The notes below the pieces were generated by a model. It was not told the DNA's origin, made no database searches, and saw nothing but the letters and a program-made list of their open reading frames with translations. From Methanoregula sp. (GTDB lineage Archaea; Halobacteriota; Methanomicrobia; Methanomicrobiales; Methanospirillaceae): a stretch of 21,095 nucleotides of DNA. Every line of letters begins with the position of its first letter. Position 1 is the first letter of the stretch. Location: assembly GCA_023228295.1 (NCBI GenBank), contig JALOBP010000006.1:1-21095 (forward strand). The letters run 5' to 3'. Positions 7,758 through 15,137 of this stretch are shown here, one piece after another. The position numbers were made by a program, and so were the translations under genes.

Positions 7758-8444
7758 ATGTTGAATATCCATATTCTGACTGCGGGTGGAAATGTCGATA
7801 ATGTGTACAAGAAGATATTCCCGCACTACAAAGTATCGAAATTCATCCTTCTCACGGAAGCAGAAGAGCCTGAAGATGTAAAAGCCAGTATTGAAAAGAT
7901 GAAACTTGGATGCAAGGAAAGTGGCATTCCCGTTGAAATTATTGAGAACGAGAAAGAGAATATTGCCCAATTGATGGAGTCAATCATTGGATTAAGAAAA
8001 AACTATCCCGTCGATGAGGCTGTTTTTTATTTCAACGTGACATCTGGAAGGAAAGATATGGCGATAATGGCATTTATCGGATCCCTCTGGACTTCAGGGA
8101 TTGGATATTACCTGCCAAAGGAGTTCAAAGAGCCTTTGGAACTTCCCGCTCCACGAATACCTTTGGACAAGCTTCAGAGCAATAAATTATATCAAAAAAT
8201 TCTCATCGAACTGAAAAAATCAAGTGGTGATATCAGCCAAAGTACACTTCGAAAAACTATCATGAAAAACCCGAACAACAATAAGGATCTCTCGGGGCAG
8301 ACACTCAGCCAGGCGATTGATGTTTTGAAAAAAGCAAATCTCGTGAATCTGGAACGGTCCGGGCGGGAAACACTGCTTTCTTTAACCCTCGCCGGCCGCG
8401 TCGCATACTCTGTAATTTCGGGAATGCCAAAAACTGGAAAATAA
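7758..8444 (+). CDS. CARF domain plus winged-helix protein, probable transcription regulator (Csa3-like)
   Basis: A 228-residue protein with an N-terminal CARF domain (1 to ~125) and a C-terminal winged helix (~140-220). The CARF opens with NIHILTAGGNVDNVYKKIF and carries FNVTSGRKDMAIMAFIGSL at 92-110, the variant of the GGTK motif seen in Csa3/DUF6293-type regulators. The C-terminal part has LSGQTLSQAIDVLKKANLVNLER, a recognition helix, followed by a wing and SLTLAGRVAYSVI. Csa3 proteins are transcription factors tuned by cyclic tetra-adenylate. Here the gene diverges from the viperin operon with only 55 bp between start codons, so it most likely controls that operon and itself. Start ATG at 7758; no ribosome binding site is visible. 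It ends convergently with the recombinase gene. Confidence 0.85.
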   Translation: MLNIHILTAGGNVDNVYKKIFPHYKVSKFILLTEAEEPEDVKASIEKMKLGCKESGIPVEIIENEKENIAQLMESIIGLRKNYPVDEAVFYFNVTSGRKDMAIMAFIGSLWTSGIGYYLPKEFKEPLELPAPRIPLDKLQSNKLYQKILIELKKSSGDISQSTLRKTIMKNPNNNKDLSGQTLSQAIDVLKKANLVNLERSGRETLLSLTLAGRVAYSVISGMPKTGK

Positions 8445-8460
8445 ACAATCAGCAAGGATT

Positions 8461-8467
8461 AAAAAAA
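8461..8467 (-). terminator. Poly-T terminator after recombinase gene
   Basis: On the minus strand a run of seven T residues begins two bases past the TAA stop of the recombinase gene (stop at 8471-8469), a typical archaeal intrinsic terminator. It lies in the short gap between two convergent genes. Confidence 0.5.
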
Positions 8468-8468
8468 T

Positions 8469-9701
8469 TTACAGTTCCCCTTTCCTCTTCATCTCCGCAA
8501 TCCTTTCATCAATCAGCTGCCGCAGGATATCCGGGTTGTCCCTGATGACGCTCTGCTGAATTCCCTCATCCGTATCGATCACAACATCGGAAAGATGCTG
8601 GCCGCACGAGAAGCAATAGTTCGAGGTGGGGGGATTGATCTTCCGACAGTGGGGGCACTGGACCGGTTCCAGCCGTGATGCCGCATTCCCGTTATCCACG
8701 ACAGTGATCCCGTAGGATTTGAGCATCGCCGAGTCGATGTCCTGCCCGGTGAGGTGGGCGTAGGTCCGGAACATATCGGTGCTGATGTTGCCCCACATCA
8801 TGAGCTTGATCACGCTCTCGGGTACCTGTTCCTTGATGAGATGCGTGATGCGGCTGTGCCGGAATATATGGGGGGTGATGTGTTTCTCGATACCCGCTCG
8901 CCTTGCGATGACCTTGAGATGCTTGTTGATGGTCGCATGGATGAGGGGTTTGCCGTGAACGTTCACGAACACGAGCGCGTTCCCGCTCGGGTCCGGCTTG
9001 TAGCAGGCCCGCCACTGGGCCAGGTATTCGTTGGCCATGATGAGCCGTACATACCGGGGCATGTTTGTCTTGAAGTTCACATTCGCAATGACGCCGTATT
9101 TGTCGAACGTGAGATCGCCCCAGGTCATGGTCCCGATCTCACCGATGCGGAACCCGCCTTCGTACAGCGTCATGATGAGTGCCCGCTCTACGGGACGGGT
9201 GCACGCTTTCATCATAGCATTGATCTCATCGGGCGTCAGTAGGTCCGCGGCCACCTTGGTCATGGGATCCTTGGCGGGTATCCGGAGTTTGCGGAGCTTG
9301 GTCTCGCTGAGATCTGAATACTTGTTCTCAATCATCCAGAGGTAGAACTGTTTGAGGATAGCAACGAAATCGCTGATCGTGTTCTGCTTGAATGGGCGCT
9401 CACGGCTGCTCTTTGCATTTCTCAATTCAGGGATCGCGGCGTAGAGATCACCGATGGTGTTGGTTGAAAACGGCCCTATGAACCGGCGCCAGCCCACGAG
9501 AGTAAACGTGAGTTTGTTCGCCCGCCCGGTGCTGATGTTCTTGCAGGACCGGAGTTCCGAGACGAATTCCCGGATCTGGGCCGCATCAGCCTGGGTGAGG
9601 GTGAATTTCTCAAGGGCGTGCCTGATTGAATTTTCTGCCAGTTCATTCCTCATTGGATGGAAAGCGCTGGCCGGAAGTACTTGAGCGACTGGGTAAGTCA
9701 T
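8469..9701 (-). CDS. Tyrosine recombinase/integrase (XerC/D-like) with C-terminal zinc ribbon
   Basis: A 410-residue site-specific recombinase. The N-terminal ~60-145 region is a SAM-like core-binding domain; the catalytic domain (~155-335) has R185 (GGFRIGEIG), a candidate Lys at 211, H278 and R281 (PHIFRHSR), Asn305 in the place usually taken by His or Trp (MWGN) and the nucleophile Tyr314 (FRTYAH). A zinc ribbon follows: C349, C352, C363, C366 (CPHC ... CFSCG), then a helical tail. Such enzymes integrate and excise mobile elements or resolve chromosome dimers. It lies 62 bp from the 3' end of a tRNA-Leu gene, the usual attachment site of archaeal integrative elements, and next to the A+T-rich viperin operon. 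Codon use is host-like. All catalytic residues are present, so it is likely active. Confidence 0.93.
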   Translation of the reverse strand: MTYPVAQVLPASAFHPMRNELAENSIRHALEKFTLTQADAAQIREFVSELRSCKNISTGRANKLTFTLVGWRRFIGPFSTNTIGDLYAAIPELRNAKSSRERPFKQNTISDFVAILKQFYLWMIENKYSDLSETKLRKLRIPAKDPMTKVAADLLTPDEINAMMKACTRPVERALIMTLYEGGFRIGEIGTMTWGDLTFDKYGVIANVNFKTNMPRYVRLIMANEYLAQWRACYKPDPSGNALVFVNVHGKPLIHATINKHLKVIARRAGIEKHITPHIFRHSRITHLIKEQVPESVIKLMMWGNISTDMFRTYAHLTGQDIDSAMLKSYGITVVDNGNAASRLEPVQCPHCRKINPPTSNYCFSCGQHLSDVVIDTDEGIQQSVIRDNPDILRQLIDERIAEMKRKGEL

Positions 9702-9763
9702 AGAAAAGTGTCTGAAATAGTGTCTTTAAAAAGGAAACTGAAGCATCGAACTTCGCGTCCAGA

Positions 9764-9846
9764 TGCGAGAAGCAGGAGTTGAACCTGCGAACCCCTGCGG
9801 GAACGGATCTTGAGTCCGCCTCTGTTGGCCACTTAGATATTCTCGC
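9764..9846 (-). tRNA. tRNA-Leu (anticodon CAA)
   Basis: On the minus strand the sequence folds as a class II tRNA: acceptor stem GCGAGAA paired with TTCTCGC, anticodon stem GCGGA/TCCGT (one G-T pair) around loop CTCAAGA giving anticodon CAA, a long variable arm (CCCGCAGGGG) and T-arm GCAGG-TTCAACT-CCTGC. The long variable arm with CAA identifies leucine. The discriminator base is A and CCA is not encoded, as is common in archaea. Its 3' end points to the recombinase gene. No intron is visible. Confidence 0.92.
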
Positions 9847-9905
9847 TTATGGAATATATTGGTAATAAGGATAGTAAAAGGCTTTTACCTGAGGCAATCC
9901 CACAC

Positions 9906-9919
9906 GGGGGCTGTCCCCC
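9906..9919. repeat. Short perfect hairpin between tRNA-Leu and CPBP gene
   Basis: GGGGG and CCCCC flank the tetraloop ctgt in a 14-base hairpin in the otherwise empty spacer. It could be part of a 5' regulatory region or chance; no T-tract follows directly. Confidence 0.35.
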
Positions 9920-9945
9920 ATAAGAAGACCCCGTTCCTCAAAAAA

Positions 9946-9957
9946 AGGATATATCCA
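9946..9957 (+). promoter_or_regulatory. TATA-box promoter of CPBP gene
   Basis: The sequence ggatatatcc follows an A-rich tract (aaaaaa, BRE-like position), with its centre about 21 bases before the ATG at 9972. This suggests a leaderless or nearly leaderless transcript and supports 9972 as the original start of the membrane protease gene. Confidence 0.55.
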
Positions 9958-9971
9958 GACAATCCAATAGA

Positions 9972-10112
9972 ATGGAAATGTTAGCTGGAATCCAGAAGAG
10001 TAAATACCGGGATCTTTTCATCATCCTTCCCCTGATCGCATTCTTCCTTACCCTTCTCTGGCTCTCGTCCAGCGAAATCCTCTCCGGAGGTTTAGGGGAG
10101 TTCGTCCTTGCA
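9972..10112 (+). pseudogene. N-terminal segment of CPBP membrane protease, out of frame with the rest
   Basis: From ATG 9972 the reading frame encodes about 47 residues beginning MEMLAGIQKSKYRDLF with a clear transmembrane helix (FIILPLIAFFLTLLWL), and then loses protein character. The following frame, open from about 10108, continues with another transmembrane helix (VAPFVILALLAY). Removing one G from the gcaggtgcc stretch at about 10110-10116 would join the two into one protein. The promoter lies just before 9972, so this looks like the true N-terminus split off by a +1 frameshift or a sequencing error. Confidence 0.55.
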
Positions 10113-11133
10113 GGTGCCGGTCGCCCCGTTTGTGATCCTCGCTCTCCTTGCCTATACAGGCGAACAGAACCGGGTTATCCGGACCCTCGCAGTGCTCTGG
10201 CTTTTCTGCCTGTTGTTTGCCATCTTCTTGATCAATGTCGTGCTCACCCTGGCGCCGGTTGCCGCACTCTCGCCGGATCCGGACGCTTTCGAGAGAGATC
10301 TGGACGCGCTCCCGCTGGAGACCGTAGGCAATGTTTTCCTCCTCTCGTTTGGCTCAGGTCTCGTCAGCCTGGTCGGGTTCTCCCGCCGGTTCCGTGAGCT
10401 GCTCGCACGGACGCTTCCCTTCAACCCGGACTCCTTCATTCATACCATCGGCCTTGTCTGTGTCATTGCCCTTATCGTGATGCCGGTTGTCCCGCTCCTC
10501 CTCACCGGCAATGCCCCGTTCCTCAATGCCGAACTCCAATCCGTGCTTGGCATCGGGCTTGAGGAGGCGGGATCATCCGCAAAACTCGATGCATTCTCGC
10601 TGATATGGACGGTCATCGGATCATTCTTCCTCGTCGGCATCTGGATCCGCCGGGACTTTCAATCAACCCTTGAACGTCTCGGGCTCGTCCGCCCCACGGT
10701 CCGCCAGATTGCCCTTGGGATCGCATCGGGTGTCCTGCTGGTCGGGATATTCTGGCTCTTCGACGATGTTGTCTCCGCGCTCTTCCTGGCATACGGCATC
10801 CCCACGACCGATGATACCCTGGTCAACAACCTCTTCATGGTCTCGTTTACACCGCTTGCCGCAGTCATGGCGTCAGTCTCTGCCGGCCTCGGAGAGGAAC
10901 TCGCGATCCGCGGCGTCATCCAGCCACGGTTCGGCATCATCCTCTCCGCCCTCGTCTTTGCAGCAATGCATGCGTACCAGTATGCATGGGACGGGTTGCT
11001 CGGCGTCCTTTTGATCGGCATCTGCTTCGGGGTCCTCCGGAAGTATACAAATACCTCGACCAGTGCAATCTCCCACGGGATGTACGACCTTACCCTGTTC
11101 GCCCTCATCATGGCAGGGATTACAACGCTTTAA
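10108..11133 (+). CDS. CPBP family intramembrane metalloprotease (CAAX prenyl protease-like)
   Basis: A polytopic membrane protein of 341 codons from a TTG at 10108, with about eight hydrophobic segments. The C-terminal CPBP (ABI) domain has its three motifs: EExxxR (E263, E264, R268 in GEELAIRG), FxxxH (F284, H288 in FAAMH) and HxxxD (H323, D327 in HGMYDLT). Family members are metal-dependent intramembrane proteases related to the Rce1 CAAX protease; the substrate cannot be told from sequence. The real gene probably starts at 9972 in another frame and is interrupted by a single-base frameshift near 10112. If the shift is real, translation from TTG 10108 would give a protein lacking the first transmembrane helix but keeping the catalytic domain. 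It ends 7 bp before the convergent polymerase gene. Confidence 0.82.
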   Translation: MQVPVAPFVILALLAYTGEQNRVIRTLAVLWLFCLLFAIFLINVVLTLAPVAALSPDPDAFERDLDALPLETVGNVFLLSFGSGLVSLVGFSRRFRELLARTLPFNPDSFIHTIGLVCVIALIVMPVVPLLLTGNAPFLNAELQSVLGIGLEEAGSSAKLDAFSLIWTVIGSFFLVGIWIRRDFQSTLERLGLVRPTVRQIALGIASGVLLVGIFWLFDDVVSALFLAYGIPTTDDTLVNNLFMVSFTPLAAVMASVSAGLGEELAIRGVIQPRFGIILSALVFAAMHAYQYAWDGLLGVLLIGICFGVLRKYTNTSTSAISHGMYDLTLFALIMAGITTL

Positions 11134-11140
11134 AAAAAGA

Positions 11141-14100
11141 TTACATGAAATCGGCAAGGCCCAGCTGTTCCTGCTTCTCCTCGCCAAAGGTGGACTCGAT
11201 TGCAAGGTCGATCACCTCGACCCGCTGCTTGGTGTACTCCGAGACCTTGTACTTCCGGCAGATCTCCCGGGACATCTCCAGGTATTTCTTCACCGAGCCT
11301 TCGTGCACGGTCGGGATGATGGGGCCATTGCAGATACCTTTGCCCCGGAACTTTGTGCACTTGCCGGAGAGAGGCATCCTGCGGTAACTCGTGTTGCACT
11401 TCGTGCACCGGTGTTTCTGCTTGGAGAAGGCCGAGAGATTTCCCATGAGGTCGCGGATGAAATGCGTATTGAGCACCCTTTCCGCCACATCATCGGCATC
11501 CACCGCCCGGATCTTCTCGGCAAGGTCGAGCTCCGCCCCGAGTTTGTCGGTCATGCTCTTCATCTGGGTATACATCGACTCGATCGGGCCGGAGGAGATA
11601 TCGGAAGTGTCGTGGGTGAACTGGAACCCTTCGACCTGCTCGGGTTTCCCGATACGGTTTTCAACACGATCGATGAGTTTTGTTATGGTCTTGGGCTCGA
11701 TGAAATTGAGGGCCCCTGTGTACACCTCAATCGGGTAATGGTCGCAGACGTCGACGTTGAGGGCTTCTTTGTCGATCTCCGCCGGATCGATACGGCTTGT
11801 CAGGACGAGGGGGGCGTCCATGGAACCGCCACGGTTGTCGGGCAGGAATGAACGGGAGAAGTTGATGAGCCCGTCGAGGAGAAGCATGATGCAGTCCTCA
11901 TCACCGTCACACTGGCTGGTGAAGATATCGTTTGCCACGAGCGTGTGGTCTTCGGCTACCGTCAAGCAATAGACCCGCTCTTCGGGTGCCGGGACGGGTT
12001 CGGCAGCGGTGATCCGGTCGGAGATAACACGGGATCCCTCAAAGACCGGCACAGCATCCCCGGCTTTGATCTCGACTGCTTTTATCTTCCGGAGGTAGTC
12101 GATATCCCAGACGAGCATCGCATGGTCGGGGGTCACGACGAGTTCCCGTCCCCGTGCGGTGGTGAACCGGATGAGTGCAGCCGGCGAGCGGTGGATCGAA
12201 ACCGAAGTGATCTTCCGGATATGGATGCCACCGTTCGTGTCCACAGCACGGGTGAAGAACGACCGGGCCGGGTCCGAGTAATACGTACCGAGTCGGTCGA
12301 TGCCCGGGCGGGAAAGGTCGAAGTTTTCTAAGACGAACTTCCTGATCGGGGTCTTCTCCCAGTGCTTCCCGTCATAGACCTCGATGGTCGTGTCGCCAAA
12401 GAAACAGTTCCGGCGTTTCGCGGCATGGAAGAACGGGTGGGCATAGCCCACGTTTGCCCGTGTAAACCCGACGATCCGGGCAAGGACGCCGGCACTCGTA
12501 TGCGGGGCTAGCCCGATGACGAGGTGACCGACAAGGTCCTCGGGTTTTGTGATATTGTAAAACGGTTCAAGCCCGTAACATTTGACGAGGAGATCGTCCA
12601 TGAACTGCGCCACGCTGACCATGTACTCGGCGCAGGAGTCCGAGACGAGAATATCCTGCGGGTGAAGCTCGATGACCTGGGTGGCGTTCTGGAGGTCGTA
12701 GCCATGGGTATCCTTCGTATATCCGAGCGAGCGGAGCTGCTCAACGGAGACCCGTACCTCGTCCGGGCGGATGTGGGTCAGCGGGAGGTCGATCATATCG
12801 AAGCGGGTGGTGCCGTCCTTGAAGACGAAGATGCCCCGGTTCGCCCGGAGGATCCCCTTTTCCATCGCCTCGACCGTCTTCTCCCGCGAGATGACCCCTT
12901 TGACACCCTTGACTAGGGCAACGCTGTCGGCTTTCATCCCCAGCCGCCCCATCGCTTTTGCGTATTCGCCTTTGACATTGAGGGTGATTCGCTGGCTGCA
13001 GGAGCCTGCCGCATCACAGGATGGACACCGGGGTTCGTTCAGCTCATGGCCGCACTTGGGGCAGGTGAGGATTGCGGTCGAATGCCCGCCGCACTTCTCG
13101 CACCGGTTATGGAACCCGATCTCCCCGCACTGTGTGCAGCGCCGGCGTCCGACATCGATCTCGATGATCCCACCCTCCCTCTGGAAATCGAGATCGGTGT
13201 TGTTCTGGTCTGTTTCCGCGGTATGGAGAGAGGCGGACTGGAACGAACGACGGGCTCCCCCGGAATCCCCGAGCGGGAAGAGGCCATGCGGGGGCGGGTT
13301 CATCTTCCGGGGCTTGGACTTGCCGGGCCTGCCCATGCGTCCCCCGATACGGGTGCCGGACCGCGACCGCATCTTCATGCCGCTGATATGCATCACGAGA
13401 TCGAGCGGCAGGGCATCTGCCGGTACATTCGTCCAGGTCTCTTTTCTCTTCAGGTCCTCGTCAAGGCCGAGGCCTGCGAGGAATGCACCGAAGATATTGA
13501 GCTGCACGACATTGTCGAGCACCTGGTGGGGGATGAGGAGCAGTTCGAGGAGCGGTTTTGTAGCCGGGTCGAGCGGGATATGGAGTGTCCCGTCAACGAT
13601 TGATCCGCCGGCCGCTACAGCATCGGCAAGCGTGCGGATATCCCCGCTCGTGATATCGTCCCAGAACCACGTGTAATCCGGGTGGAGGTAAACGCCAGTT
13701 CGGGCAAGCGCCAGCGCCTCACACTCGTCTTTCGGGGGCCTGACTTCCGGCCCCACGTCAAGCTGCCACCACTCGGAGCAGTAGCCGGCAGGGACGAGGG
13801 GGTGGTTGTTCTCGAGGAACTCCCCGTACGAGATGAGGATCTCGCCAACGTCAAGGATCTTCTCGATCCCTGCGTCCAGCCGCTTTGCGGTTGCCTCGTC
13901 ATCGATCCGGAGCACATCCCCGTTCCTGAGCCGGACCGTTGGCCCTTCGATGGAATCGACCGGCACGACCCCGCAGGCCTTGCCCGGCCGCTCGGTCTTC
14001 ATCTGGGTCCCGGTAGCAAGGAACTCCCCGAGAATGTAGAGGGTTGACGGGTGCATGCCCGCTGCCGCAAACCCGGTATTACGGGACCTTCCGTACCGGA

Positions 14101-15058
14101 GCCGAAAACCGCCTTTTCTCATCGGGTAGGCAAAAACGGGTCGTCCCCCGATGAGATCGCGGAGGTACTTGTCAAGGGGTTTAATCCCGACGGTCTTCTC
14201 CCCGTCTCCGCTCTTTGCCGCACCGGCAATGAGTTTGTCGAGCCAGTCCCAGCCTTCCATCTTCATCTTCTCGACTCGGCTCTTAAGTTTCCGGGCTTTT
14301 CCCGCAATACCTTCACCGATGACAAGTGCCATCCCGCCACGGACGGTATTTGTCTCCACCCGCTCGAGGTTGCGGTGGCCCGAGACCTCCTCCTGTTCGG
14401 TGGCTTCTCCGTCAACACAGACCGGACAGTTCTCGATGATGATCCGTATTTCGGCCTCGCTCGGGAGGTACTGGAGGTTCATGATCGAGTTGTACTGCCG
14501 GATCTCCTCGATGTACCGTTCCACCTCCTCCTGCCGCGCCACGTAGCGGTTGATCCCGAGTTTCTGGCGCACGTAGTCCCCGACCAGCACCGAAAGTGCC
14601 TGTGCCGTCCCGCCGGCACTCCTTATCGGGCCGGCATAGAAGATCATCAGGTACTGCGACCCGTCATCGTTCTTGCCCAGAGTAATCTTTGCAATTCCTT
14701 CCGTAGGGGCAGCAACGACACCCTCCGTGAGGAGAGCCATTGCTGTCCGTATGGAGTGGTCGAGGATCTCCATGTTGTCCTTCTCCCCGAATTTCCGGGC
14801 AACGAAGTCGTCGCCGATCCTGAGAGCGACTTCTTCACGGGACATCTCCGCTTCGAGTTCCCGGATCCGGGCGGCCACTCCCTTAATCCCGACCAGCACT
14901 TCCACCCGGTCGGCAAGGTCGCTCGCGATCGGGATCTCGACTTCGAGGGTGGGGTCGAGGCCCTTGGAACGGGCTTGCTTTGCTATCTCAATGGCACGGT
15001 GCAGCTCGTCCAGCAGGGACTTCTCGTAAGCCTCCATCGTGGGTGAGAGCACAAGCAT
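11141..15058 (-). CDS. polC: Archaeal DNA polymerase II (PolD) large subunit DP2, intein-containing
   Basis: A 1305-residue precursor of the catalytic subunit of PolD, the euryarchaeal replicative polymerase that pairs with the DP1 exonuclease subunit. Typical blocks are GPIRSAGGTAQALSVLVGDY near 130, PMRKGGFRLRYGRSRNTGFA near 320 and a cysteine-rich zinc region (CTQCG, CEKCGG, CPKCG, CPSC) at ~640-690. The catalytic NCDGDED motif is split by an intein (residues 885-1049). A C-terminal zinc cluster (CTKCNTSYR ... CTKFRGKGICNGP) follows, and the last residues QLGLADFM form a PCNA-binding PIP box. After splicing the protein would be 1140 residues, normal for DP2. The start is ATG 15058, with MEAYEKS at codon 8 as an alternative. 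DP1 is not in the window. GC-rich, host-like codon use. Confidence 0.97.
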   Translation of the reverse strand: MLVLSPTMEAYEKSLLDELHRAIEIAKQARSKGLDPTLEVEIPIASDLADRVEVLVGIKGVAARIRELEAEMSREEVALRIGDDFVARKFGEKDNMEILDHSIRTAMALLTEGVVAAPTEGIAKITLGKNDDGSQYLMIFYAGPIRSAGGTAQALSVLVGDYVRQKLGINRYVARQEEVERYIEEIRQYNSIMNLQYLPSEAEIRIIIENCPVCVDGEATEQEEVSGHRNLERVETNTVRGGMALVIGEGIAGKARKLKSRVEKMKMEGWDWLDKLIAGAAKSGDGEKTVGIKPLDKYLRDLIGGRPVFAYPMRKGGFRLRYGRSRNTGFAAAGMHPSTLYILGEFLATGTQMKTERPGKACGVVPVDSIEGPTVRLRNGDVLRIDDEATAKRLDAGIEKILDVGEILISYGEFLENNHPLVPAGYCSEWWQLDVGPEVRPPKDECEALALARTGVYLHPDYTWFWDDITSGDIRTLADAVAAGGSIVDGTLHIPLDPATKPLLELLLIPHQVLDNVVQLNIFGAFLAGLGLDEDLKRKETWTNVPADALPLDLVMHISGMKMRSRSGTRIGGRMGRPGKSKPRKMNPPPHGLFPLGDSGGARRSFQSASLHTAETDQNNTDLDFQREGGIIEIDVGRRRCTQCGEIGFHNRCEKCGGHSTAILTCPKCGHELNEPRCPSCDAAGSCSQRITLNVKGEYAKAMGRLGMKADSVALVKGVKGVISREKTVEAMEKGILRANRGIFVFKDGTTRFDMIDLPLTHIRPDEVRVSVEQLRSLGYTKDTHGYDLQNATQVIELHPQDILVSDSCAEYMVSVAQFMDDLLVKCYGLEPFYNITKPEDLVGHLVIGLAPHTSAGVLARIVGFTRANVGYAHPFFHAAKRRNCFFGDTTIEVYDGKHWEKTPIRKFVLENFDLSRPGIDRLGTYYSDPARSFFTRAVDTNGGIHIRKITSVSIHRSPAALIRFTTARGRELVVTPDHAMLVWDIDYLRKIKAVEIKAGDAVPVFEGSRVISDRITAAEPVPAPEERVYCLTVAEDHTLVANDIFTSQCDGDEDCIMLLLDGLINFSRSFLPDNRGGSMDAPLVLTSRIDPAEIDKEALNVDVCDHYPIEVYTGALNFIEPKTITKLIDRVENRIGKPEQVEGFQFTHDTSDISSGPIESMYTQMKSMTDKLGAELDLAEKIRAVDADDVAERVLNTHFIRDLMGNLSAFSKQKHRCTKCNTSYRRMPLSGKCTKFRGKGICNGPIIPTVHEGSVKKYLEMSREICRKYKVSEYTKQRVEVIDLAIESTFGEEKQEQLGLADFM
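11912..12406 (-). other. Mini-intein in PolD DP2, inserted at the catalytic motif
   Basis: Residues 885-1049 (165 aa) interrupt the DP2 sequence RRN|CDGDED. The insert begins with Cys (CFFGDTTIEVYDGKHW, block A), has block B TPDH at intein positions 92-95, block F-like VYCLTVAEDHTLVAND and ends IFTSQ followed by extein Cys. There is no LAGLIDADG homing endonuclease: only about 50 residues separate block B from block F. The C-terminal residue is Gln instead of Asn, a feature I recall as described for a Pyrococcus PolII intein, and the penultimate His is Ser. Splicing must occur to restore the polymerase active site. Confidence 0.92.
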
Positions 15059-15078
15059 ACTGGTAGGGTTTTGCGGCA

Positions 15079-15091
15079 GGGGATTTATGGG
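15079..15091 (-). promoter_or_regulatory. TATA-box promoter of PolD large subunit gene
   Basis: On the minus strand cccataaatcccc lies about 25-32 bases before the ATG at 15058, the standard distance for a leaderless archaeal transcript. No ribosome binding site precedes the start, which fits. Confidence 0.45.
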
Positions 15092-15106
15092 TTCGGGTAA
15101 TGGCGT

Positions 15107-15120
15107 GAAAGAAAAAAGAG
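15107..15120 (-). terminator. T-rich terminator after HEAT-repeat gene
   Basis: The minus strand reads ctcttttttctttc some 18-30 bases after the stop of the HEAT-repeat gene and upstream of the polymerase promoter, consistent with a poly-T termination signal separating the two genes. Confidence 0.4.
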
Positions 15121-15137
15121 AATGGGATCGGGGTGGC

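Noticed and set aside
7703..7810. N-terminal extension of viperin to 7810 with a hydrophobic segment
   Set aside because: It would overlap the divergent CARF-wHTH gene and cover the only possible promoter. Viperin-like sequence starts after the internal ATG at 7702, and prokaryotic viperins usually lack a membrane helix.
11063..11851. Long plus-strand ORFs opposite the polymerase gene (also at 12771-13676 and 14051-15046)
   Set aside because: They are shadows of the GC-rich DP2 coding sequence on the other strand; DP2 motifs run continuously through the minus strand.
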